Made by a program: the position numbers and the translations under genes. This document shows, piece by piece, positions 18,688 to 24,412 of a DNA stretch of 64,000 nucleotides (its first letter is position 1; each line of letters begins with the position of its first letter). The stretch is from Stenotrophomonas sepilia (GTDB taxonomy: Bacteria > Pseudomonadota > Gammaproteobacteria > Xanthomonadales > Xanthomonadaceae), in the NCBI RefSeq assembly GCF_003244875.1, contig NZ_LXXZ01000026.1:1-64000 (forward strand), given 5' to 3'. The notes under the pieces were generated by a model. The model saw only the letters and a list, made by a program, of their open reading frames with translations, searched no databases and was not told the DNA's origin.

Positions 18688-18894
18688 AGCAGCGGCGTCT
18701 CGGCCGACATCCACGACCGCATGCCGGTGTGGCTGCAGGCCAGTCAGATCGATGAGTGGATGGCCGCCAGCCCCGACGATGCCATAGCCATGCTGCTTGC
18801 CAGCGAGCCGCCGGCGATGGAGGCCTACCGGGTCAGCCGCGCGGTGAACACGCCTCGCAACAACCACGAAGATCTGCTGCAGCAGGTCGCCTAG
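18688..18894 (+). pseudogene. C-terminal remnant of an SRAP (YedK/HMCES-like) protein
   Basis: An open 68-codon stretch without a proper start reads SADIHDRMPVWLQASQIDEW ... MEAYRVSRAVNTPRNN, which matches the C-terminal part of SOS-response-associated peptidase (SRAP) proteins (HDRMP, the WL/WM segment, VSRAVNxPRN). The N-terminal half, with the catalytic Cys2, is gone: a TGA lies at 18673-18675. SRAP proteins bind abasic sites in single-stranded DNA. The fragment marks a deletion or replacement junction inside the prophage. Confidence 0.7.
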
Positions 18895-18897
18895 CGA

Positions 18898-19245
18898 TCA
18901 GGGATAGACAGCGCCCTCTCCAGAGCTGGCCGTGCCGTCCCTGATGGTGGGTAGCGTCGGCCACGGCACGTCGGGGAATCCTGGGAGGCTGGGCAAATCT
19001 CGCAGCGCCTGTCGGTAGGTCTGATAGGCGGCCTTCTCCAGCGCCGTCAGCGAAGCATCAGCCATCTGGGTCCAGTCAGTCGCGCGAAGGCGCCTACTCC
19101 GCTCGGTCCGCATCTGGTCAGCACGTATCCGAACAAGCAGGACATCAGGAATCTGAGTAACCTGCTGCTCGCCAGGCAACAGGGGCGCCCCTTTTTCAAT
19201 CGCCCGATAGCCGGATTCGGATATAGCGTAGAACTCACCGCTCAT
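18898..19245 (-). CDS. Phage tail assembly chaperone-like protein
   Basis: 115 residues. The segment RSRRLRATDWTQMADASLTALEKAAYQTYRQALRDLPSLPGFPDVPWP has the order typical of the small tail assembly chaperones encoded behind tail-fibre genes (DWTQ, YRQALRD, then VPWP). It overlaps the tail-fibre gene upstream by 11 bp, so the two are translated together. It probably helps fold or attach the fibre and is last in the leftward late transcript. Confidence 0.78.
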   Translation of the reverse strand: MSGEFYAISESGYRAIEKGAPLLPGEQQVTQIPDVLLVRIRADQMRTERSRRLRATDWTQMADASLTALEKAAYQTYRQALRDLPSLPGFPDVPWPTLPTIRDGTASSGEGAVYP

Positions 19246-20068
19246 AGGAATACCCCATTACACGGATGTATGCGCCAGTTCCTGCTGACGGGGTTGCGCT
19301 CAGCCGATATGAGATCGCCTGGCTTGAATCGACAGGGTGTCCGTCCATGCGGCTTACCGAAACCTGCGTGGATGACTCGGTGTAGCCGAGGAAATTGTTA
19401 CTTGCCAATGCGGTCACAGGCATCTCTGAGTTGCCTGTAAATAGCGACGCTCCAGAGGCATCGAGGCTGATAATGAGTGTTGCTGCTACCGAAGTTACCG
19501 GGATGGTCGCGCTCAGGCTGACCGTGGTAGTTGTTGTCTGGGTCCCCGCATTCAGAGAAAGGTCCCGAATCGCAAGGTACGCAACATAGCCATTGCTGAC
19601 GTTGTGCTTGAACTTAGCAATGGTGCCCGATGGGTCTGTCCGGAAGCTCCCGATGTACCGGCGCGAGGTGTCGCTAGTCTTGGTGCGGGCGGTGCCGCTG
19701 TAGGGGGTATCCGGCGCTGTGGTAGTCACCTCCACATCAGGCGTTCCGGCATTGCTGTAGAGGTAGGCGTGATACCAGGTGTTGGCGGCGAGCGTCGGCG
19801 TCTTCGTGACAGCCGCAGCGAGTGCCAGCGCTCGCCCCAGCGACGGGATGTATGCCGAGCCACTGGTGAAGCGCATCTGCGTGCCCGATACCCACTCCAT
19901 CTTCAGGCCATCGATGTAGCCCGACGGGATCGGCTGACCGGTCATCGGCGTGACCAGGCCGGTGTCATCCTTGTACGACGGGATGCCTGTGTCGCTGACG
20001 AACAGCGTCACCTTGTTGGTGGCGGGAGTGGGGATCAGCGACGCCAGCCGCTTGAACATGGTCAGCAT
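19235..20068 (-). CDS. Phage tail-fibre / distal tail protein
   Basis: 277 residues. The ATG at 20068 shares one base with the stop of the previous gene (TAATG); a second ATG lies 9 bp further. It is rich in Thr, Ser and Ala with beta-strand patterns (SGTQMRFTSGSAYIPSLGRAL, TTTTTVSLSATIPVTSV), as expected for a receptor-binding fibre. No enzymatic motif was seen. It is flanked by a fibre-stalk gene and a tail-assembly chaperone. Confidence 0.78.
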   Translation of the reverse strand: MLTMFKRLASLIPTPATNKVTLFVSDTGIPSYKDDTGLVTPMTGQPIPSGYIDGLKMEWVSGTQMRFTSGSAYIPSLGRALALAAAVTKTPTLAANTWYHAYLYSNAGTPDVEVTTTAPDTPYSGTARTKTSDTSRRYIGSFRTDPSGTIAKFKHNVSNGYVAYLAIRDLSLNAGTQTTTTTVSLSATIPVTSVAATLIISLDASGASLFTGNSEMPVTALASNNFLGYTESSTQVSVSRMDGHPVDSSQAISYRLSATPSAGTGAYIRVMGYSYER

Positions 20069-20931
20069 TACGAAACCTCCACCAGCGCGCCGTCCAGAAC
20101 GATGCTGGACCCGTCGCCGAGGTTGATGGGGAGAGTGAACAGCGCCTGCTGATTCAGTGGCACTTGGAATGATTGCCCGTCAGGGATGTTGTAGGGCACA
20201 AAGCCCCCACCTGAAGCAGTCACGACGGTCCATGCGCCGCTCTGGCGGGCGTACTGTTGGCCGTCCGTCGGCGCCTCGGGGAAATACTTGTTGGTGCTGC
20301 CAGCAGGGAGGTCATCCGTGGTAGCCGACTGAGTGCCAGACACCCTGCCCTTTGTGTCCCGGGTGATCTTGACCAGCGCGGCACCTACGCCCGAGTTGGC
20401 GAGGTCGGCCAGCGAGATCGTTGGCAGACCAGCTGCGGCATCCCCGTTGGCCACGCCAATCTGGCTGGCGGTCCCCGTGATTGTGGCCGGCCGTGTTCCG
20501 GTCACCCTGCCCTTTCCGTCGCGCGTGACCGCCAGGAGCGTGCCAGTACCCGAGTTCGCGACGTCCTCCAGCCCGATCGTCGGGTTCCCTGCATCGCCGT
20601 CAGGGTTGGCGATGTCGATGCCAGTACCTTCCTGCAGCGTCCGCAGCGCCCAATCGCCGTTGCTCTGCCTCGCGGCGAAGCCGGCGCCGATCAGCGCTGC
20701 CAGCTTCTGGATGTTGGACGGGACTTCGCGGATCAGCTTCCAGATGGTCGAGGCGATGCTGCTAGGGCCGCCGCTACTGCCGCCGGTGGGGTTGATCACC
20801 TGCGCCGCAGTCAGGATCTGGCCATCGGGCCCACGCAGATTGACGCCTACCTGGGCGCCATTGGTCGCGTCGGGGTCGACATCAACGAAGCCGCGGGGAT
20901 TCTGGTGCAGCGGGACGCGCTTCTTGCCCAT
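20068..20931 (-). CDS. Phage tail-fibre protein with internal repeats
   Basis: 287 residues from the ATG at 20931, which overlaps the Rz1 stop by one base. Two copies of a repeat are visible: LEDVANSGTGTLLAVTRDGKGRVTGTR and LADLANSGVGAALVKITRDTKGRVSGTQ. The first is followed by ATITGTASQIGV and the second by SATTDDLPAGSTNKYFPE. Such D-GKGRV-GT repeats form trimeric fibre shafts. The C-terminus (PYNIPDGQSFQVPLNQQ) would join the next protein. Confidence 0.82.
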   Translation of the reverse strand: MGKKRVPLHQNPRGFVDVDPDATNGAQVGVNLRGPDGQILTAAQVINPTGGSSGGPSSIASTIWKLIREVPSNIQKLAALIGAGFAARQSNGDWALRTLQEGTGIDIANPDGDAGNPTIGLEDVANSGTGTLLAVTRDGKGRVTGTRPATITGTASQIGVANGDAAAGLPTISLADLANSGVGAALVKITRDTKGRVSGTQSATTDDLPAGSTNKYFPEAPTDGQQYARQSGAWTVVTASGGGFVPYNIPDGQSFQVPLNQQALFTLPINLGDGSSIVLDGALVEVS

Positions 20932-21194
20932 TACCGCCCCAGCGCGCGGATCTCGCCCATGCGGGTGTTGCAGTCCTGCAAGGCGACCAGGTTGGCGTTG
21001 TACGCGCTGACCACCGCCTCGATTGTGCGCGATGCTGCCCGGGTTGCCGGGCACGGCTGCGTCAGCCGGTCATCGACCGGGACCAGCTTCTCCACGGTCA
21101 CATGGACCTTTTCGGGCAGCTTCGGCCGCTCGGGCTGGTGCGCGCAGCCGGTCAGCAGCATGGCGGCGATCAGAGCAAGGGAATGGAATCGCAA
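20931..21194 (-). CDS. o-spanin Rz1-like lipoprotein
   Basis: 87 residues, starting at a TTG (21194) that has GGAG 7 nt upstream; an ATG at 21221 would add nine residues before the signal. The lipobox is LLTGC, followed by the proline-rich HQPERPKLPEKV typical of Rz1. It is outer-membrane anchored and joins the i-spanin to fuse the membranes in the last step of lysis. Its start lies inside the Rz gene in another frame (25-bp overlap). Confidence 0.82.
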   Translation of the reverse strand: MRFHSLALIAAMLLTGCAHQPERPKLPEKVHVTVEKLVPVDDRLTQPCPATRAASRTIEAVVSAYNANLVALQDCNTRMGEIRALGR

Positions 21195-21604
21195 AGCTGC
21201 ATCTCCAGTTGGGACCGGCATGCCGGCGTGGTCTTGGCGGCCTGCAGCGCCTTCTCGGCGGCGGTGGCCCGGCGCTGACCCTCAGCCGCTGCCGCTTCAG
21301 CCCGGCTGGCTGCTGCAGCGGATGCCTTGCGCGCCGCCTCGGCAGCGTCGATCGATGCCTGGGTCTGCCGGTTGACCTCCTGCAGGAGCTGGCCGGCGGC
21401 GTTGGCCGCGCGCAGGTTCTCGGCCGCCTCGGCGCGCGCGCCATCGAGCTGGCGTTGTACCGCGCTGATCTGCTCCCGGTCGGCCGCAGCTTGGCGATCC
21501 TCGCCGCGCTGGCAGCCGGCCACGTACAGACCTCCGGCCAGTAGGCACCACAGGCCAAGGCGGATCAGCTTCGCGTAGGGTGCCAGCGGGTCAGGGATCA
21601 GCAT
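21170..21604 (-). CDS. i-spanin Rz-like protein
   Basis: 144 residues. One N-terminal membrane helix (LIRLGLWCLLAGGLYVAGC) is followed by a long alanine-rich coiled coil and the C-terminus CRSQLEMQLCDSIPLL, where two cysteines and the LC-x-SIPLL end match phage Rz proteins. It spans the periplasm with Rz1. It overlaps the holin gene by 14 bp and Rz1 by 25 bp. Confidence 0.85.
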   Translation of the reverse strand: MLIPDPLAPYAKLIRLGLWCLLAGGLYVAGCQRGEDRQAAADREQISAVQRQLDGARAEAAENLRAANAAGQLLQEVNRQTQASIDAAEAARKASAAAASRAEAAAAEGQRRATAAEKALQAAKTTPACRSQLEMQLCDSIPLL

Positions 21605-21833
21605 GGCGCGCCGCCTTCGCCTTCTGTTTGAAGCTGGTGGCCACCGGTACCAGGAACGCCGACCCCACGGCCAGCACGCCCATGCCGATCAACGCCCACT
21701 CTGGGAATGCGTTCTGGGCTCGCTCGGGCATCAGCGCATAGGCGCCAAGGCCGGCCGTCGCGGCCGCCGAAAGGATCGCCAGCCAGGTGCTGGCGCGACC
21801 GGCCACGCCCTGCCAGTTGAATCGGTCCTTCAC
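21591..21833 (-). CDS. Holin-like two-helix membrane protein
   Basis: 80 residues from the GTG at 21833, which overlaps the upstream stop (GTGA). Two membrane helices (ASTWLAILSAAATAGLGAYAL and WALIGMGVLAVGSAFLVPVA) are joined by a short loop, and the end is basic (KQKAKAARHADP). Size, position between endolysin and spanins, and topology fit a holin that controls lysis timing. The family was not identified by sequence. Confidence 0.72.
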   Translation of the reverse strand: MKDRFNWQGVAGRASTWLAILSAAATAGLGAYALMPERAQNAFPEWALIGMGVLAVGSAFLVPVATSFKQKAKAARHADP

Positions 21834-22147
21834 TTCAGCCCCCTGAGCTGCTTCAGCTCCTTGATGTCCTGCTTGTTCTGCTCGACCTGCACGGCCTGCT
21901 TGGCCAGTTCGAGCTTCAGCGCCGGCACGTCGGCCAGCTGCGTGTTGAAGGTCTGCAGCTGCTGCTGCACCGTCGCCATCTGCTGGTTCGTGACCTGCTG
22001 CTGCGTCAGCACGGCCTGCATGGAGCTGATCAGCCAGTAGCCGCCGGCGATCATGAAGCTGGCGAAAGCGCCAACGATCCATTTCTCGACCGGGCCGAGT
22101 GAAATACGGGTGCGGCCGTCCTGGCTCGGCTGGGCTTCCATGCTCAT
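21830..22147 (-). CDS. Membrane/coiled-coil protein of the lysis cassette
   Basis: 105 residues. A single membrane helix (WIVGAFASFMIAGGYWLISS, about 23-42) is followed by a Gln-rich coiled coil (LTQQQVTNQQMATVQQQLQTF ... VEQNKQDIKELKQLRGLK). It overlaps the lysozyme stop by 4 bp (ATGA) and the holin start by 4 bp. It could be a second holin, an antiholin or a holin-regulating partner. Phage genomes often have such a gene here, but the role is not proven. Confidence 0.72.
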   Translation of the reverse strand: MSMEAQPSQDGRTRISLGPVEKWIVGAFASFMIAGGYWLISSMQAVLTQQQVTNQQMATVQQQLQTFNTQLADVPALKLELAKQAVQVEQNKQDIKELKQLRGLK

Positions 22148-22596
22148 GCGCTCCCGCCCTGGCCTTCGAACACGCGGCGCTCATCGGCTCGGCGGTTGGA
22201 CAGACCCTGCATGACCCTGCCGTTTGCCCTGTTCCAGCGCGGAAACTGAGCCGCAGCCCCTGCTACATCGCCGGCGTTGAACAGCTTCAGCAGGGTCGAG
22301 CTGCGGAATGCCGAGACGCCGATGTTGTAGGCCAGGCTGACCATCGCCCCCAGTTGCCGGTCGGTTGCCGGCCGTCGCAGCGCCGAACGCACGCCCTTGG
22401 CGAACCGGTCCAGATCGAGGGCCAGCCGGTCGTCGGCCTGCTTCTGGCTCCAACGGACGCCCTTTTCGATGCCAGGACCGGTGGCGCCGTAGCCGATGGT
22501 CCATGGCGCTCCGCCGGTGGCAGGGTCGGGGTATGCCTCCAAGCGGCACCCCTCCCACTTCTTCACCAGCTGTACCGCATATGCCAGGGCGCTCAT
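22144..22596 (-). CDS. Endolysin, GH24 lysozyme
   Basis: 150 residues with the T4/RrrD-type muramidase fold. The catalytic Glu is 15 (VKKWEGCRLEAYPDPATGGAPWTIGYG), Asp at 24 and Thr at 33; LAYNIGVSAFRSSTLL and MQGLSNRRADERRVF are further signatures. The N-terminus is short with no clear signal-arrest helix, so it would need the holin to leave the cytoplasm. It cleaves the peptidoglycan MurNAc-GlcNAc bond and is first of the five overlapping lysis genes. Confidence 0.92.
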   Translation of the reverse strand: MSALAYAVQLVKKWEGCRLEAYPDPATGGAPWTIGYGATGPGIEKGVRWSQKQADDRLALDLDRFAKGVRSALRRPATDRQLGAMVSLAYNIGVSAFRSSTLLKLFNAGDVAGAAAQFPRWNRANGRVMQGLSNRRADERRVFEGQGGSA

Positions 22597-22643
22597 GCCC
22601 GCTCCCCCGTGTGTGATGGGGCCATGCTGCCGGGGCTGGCGGG

Positions 22644-22659
22644 GGCTTCAACGGAGGCG
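22644..22659. repeat. Direct repeat unit A (pair with 23171-23186)
   Basis: GGCTTCAACGGAGGCG at 22644-22659 recurs at 23171-23186, each followed by TAGGA within 3-4 bp. The two copies flank the Cas2-like gene and a small peptide ORF, so that cassette may have been inserted or duplicated as a unit. Confidence 0.55.
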
Positions 22660-22714
22660 CTAGGATTCAGCCAGGCCTCGGATTGGCCGCGGCCCAAACG
22701 GAGCAGGGGAAAGC

Positions 22715-23032
22715 ATGAAGACGTTCTGGATTACTTTTCGCATTGCCGACCATGTGGCTGGCGGAAGGAGCTACGAAGCACGCTACGACGCGCTAAGCGA
22801 CGCCGTGCACAGGCACGCAGGCACCCACTGGTGGGCCGAGCCAACTTCCTTTTGGCTCGTGAATAGCGAATCGAGCCAAGGCCAGATCGCCGCCAGCATT
22901 AAGCAGGCGATCAACACTGGCGTAGACCTGGCTGTGATCGGCACTGTCGATTACAAGGGGATAACCGTGATCGGCAATGCAGAGAAACTGGACGACCTGA
23001 AAGCGCTTGTACCCGACATCCGCCAGGCCTAA
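22715..23032 (+). CDS. Cas2/SinR-like small protein (phage cargo)
   Basis: 105 residues with a clear ribosome site (GGGGAAA before the ATG). The order MKTFWITFRIAD, a helix (SYEARYDALSDAVHRHA), the GTHWWAEPTSFWLV strand, the helix SSQGQIAASIKQAINTGVDLAVIG and the strand YKGITVIG is the beta-alpha-beta-beta-alpha-beta pattern of the ferredoxin-like Cas2/VapD/SinR-type proteins. Its role in a prophage is unknown; defence or toxin activity is only a possibility. It lies in the plus-strand cargo block, convergent with a 30-codon ORF that overlaps its last 4 bp. Confidence 0.72.
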   Translation: MKTFWITFRIADHVAGGRSYEARYDALSDAVHRHAGTHWWAEPTSFWLVNSESSQGQIAASIKQAINTGVDLAVIGTVDYKGITVIGNAEKLDDLKALVPDIRQA

Positions 23033-23121
23033 TTGCGAAAACGCTTGATGAAGTAGCTGGAATGCACGTCCACAGGCACACCGAGGACGCGCGCTAACCA
23101 CATCACAAGTTTCACTTTCAT
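23029..23121 (-). CDS. 30-residue basic phage peptide
   Basis: Too short for normal ORF calling. It starts MKVKLVMWLARVLGVPVD and ends in a basic FIKRFRN. GGAGAGG lies before the ATG at a good distance. The peptide is amphipathic and basic, like small regulatory or membrane-active phage peptides. Its ribosome site can be hidden in an 8-bp hairpin (23127-23148). It is convergent with the Cas2-like gene. Confidence 0.5.
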   Translation of the reverse strand: MKVKLVMWLARVLGVPVDVHSSYFIKRFRN

Positions 23122-23126
23122 CGGTG

Positions 23127-23148
23127 CCTCTCCTCTCGGTAGGAGAGG
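23127..23148 (-). promoter_or_regulatory. Hairpin covering the ribosome site of the 30-codon ORF
   Basis: CCTCTCCT (23127-23134) pairs with AGGAGAGG (23141-23148) over 8 bp with a 6-nt loop. On the minus strand the arm nearest the start codon is the Shine-Dalgarno. Translation may therefore depend on melting or on a binding factor. Confidence 0.5.
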
Positions 23149-23309
23149 TCACCCTACCCCCGCACCGGGCGGCTTCAACGGAGGCGGTTAGGAGGGCGGG
23201 CGGTAAAATGGAGATGAGATACCAGACCTGCCCATGATCTATTTACCACCACTACTGCTACTGGGGCTGTCCGATCTCACCCACTATTTCACTACCGATG
23301 AGAAGCCAA

Positions 23310-23534
23310 ATGACCAAAGATGAACTTGCGCTAGCAAAGGAGATTTTCGTAGCTGCTGCTGCGAGAGTCGCCACTCACCATACCGCGATCATTGATTTCC
23401 CGGCGATAGCGGCAAAATCCATCGAAGCCGCCTGCGCATTCACGAAGGTATCGGCCGAAACTGCCAAACAGGGTGCCTACCCGAAGGGCTTTGACGTTGT
23501 GGCAGCAGTCCGCGGGACTGGGAAAGACGCTTGA
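23310..23534 (+). CDS. Small phage protein, unknown function
   Basis: 74 residues from MTKDELALAKEIFVAAAARV; an ATG 12 bp upstream (23298) is also possible. It is helical, with SIEAACAFTKVSAETAKQG, and resembles the small unknown helix-rich proteins common in phage cargo regions. The gene overlaps an upstream 29-codon hydrophobic frame (23234-23323), which was not called. The next gene starts 95 bp behind it. Confidence 0.6.
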   Translation: MTKDELALAKEIFVAAAARVATHHTAIIDFPAIAAKSIEAACAFTKVSAETAKQGAYPKGFDVVAAVRGTGKDA

Positions 23535-23628
23535 TTCCGCGGACGTCCGCTCGGCCCCATCCGCATTCGTTGGTCAGTGCTACGATGCGATGGGCCCTGG
23601 ATTGGCCGGGGCTGCCAAGGAGATGGTG

Positions 23629-24117
23629 ATGAGCTACTCGCTTGATGCGTTTGAATATCGGGATTTCGGCGAGCTGGAGCCTGGTACGGTCTTCGCAGAC
23701 GAACGGGGGCGCTGGTACATGGCAGCCCGGCTGTTAGGGCGCAATGAGACCATGGCCCTGCGCTTGGACAGCGGCGAGCATGACAATGGGATTGGCGATC
23801 TGATCGCAAACGTCAGTGAGCGTGTTTTTGCCGTGGCAAAGCCTTATGGCACTTCGATCTACGTCGATGACCTCTTTGATCTTAGGAGATCAACCAGCGG
23901 TCCCTTCCCAGGCTGCATAATGCTTGCCTCACCCTTGGCCATCTTCGGGTTTGGCCATGAGCGACGCATGATCGGCCTAAACGGCTACGAAATCGACGAG
24001 GGGTCTGTTCATCGTGAGCGTGCCCGGTATCTGAAGTGGTCGGTTTGGCTGGTCGATGCTGACCGCAAGAAGGTCGGCGATTCACCACTGGTTAGCGTCG
24101 ACGCGAGCCAGCAGTGA
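23629..24117 (+). CDS. Hypothetical phage cargo protein
   Basis: 162 residues from the ATG at 23629, chosen because AAGGAG lies 6 nt before it; a frame open to 23473 has no signal. It is acidic and beta-rich (YRDFGELEPGTVFADERGRWYMAARLL, TSIYVDDLFDLRRSTSG, GFGHERRMIGLNGYEIDE), with no membrane helix and no recognised domain. It lies in the plus-strand block opposite the late genes, in the position of lysogenic-conversion genes. Confidence 0.68.
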   Translation: MSYSLDAFEYRDFGELEPGTVFADERGRWYMAARLLGRNETMALRLDSGEHDNGIGDLIANVSERVFAVAKPYGTSIYVDDLFDLRRSTSGPFPGCIMLASPLAIFGFGHERRMIGLNGYEIDEGSVHRERARYLKWSVWLVDADRKKVGDSPLVSVDASQQ

Positions 24118-24122
24118 GCCCT

Positions 24123-24151
24123 GCACCGGCCAGCCCAGCGGCCGGTGCTAC
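24123..24151. repeat. SMAG-like palindrome inside the prophage
   Basis: GCACCGGCCAGCCCAGCGGCCGGTGC with terminal CTAC (GTAG on the other strand) lies between two cargo genes. A host-type repeat inside the element shows that the prophage has been resident, or its genes exchanged, in this genus. Confidence 0.6.
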
Positions 24152-24178
24152 TATCCGCCCACCATCCGAGGCCGCGCC

Positions 24179-24412
24179 ATGACCGACCAGACCGAAGACC
24201 GATTCAAGGGGACCGGCCAGTTCCACCCGGAGAAGACCTGGGCGAAGCTCGATCGTGAGGCCAAGGACCGAGCGTTCGAAGCAAAGTATCCGACCAAGTG
24301 GTGGCATAGCCTTTACTTCACGACGTGGGGGCTGGCTGCGATCGGACTGATTGCGTTCTCAGTCATCGGCCTGTTGATCTGGCTGTTCAGCGCTCCCTTC
24401 GCTCCACGCTGA
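24179..24412 (+). CDS. Small single-helix membrane protein (phage cargo)
   Basis: 77 residues from the ATG at 24179 (MTDQTEDRFKGTGQFHPEK). A charged N-terminal cytoplasmic part is followed by a C-terminal membrane helix (GLAAIGLIAFSVIGLLIWLF). The last 54 bp overlap the end of the large minus-strand ejection-protein gene. No function was recognised. Confidence 0.6.
   Translation: MTDQTEDRFKGTGQFHPEKTWAKLDREAKDRAFEAKYPTKWWHSLYFTTWGLAAIGLIAFSVIGLLIWLFSAPFAPR

Noticed and set aside
23234-23323. 29-codon hydrophobic frame MIYLPPLLLLGLSDLTHYF...
   Set aside because: It overlaps the start of the 74-residue gene, has no ribosome site, and cannot be told from chance.
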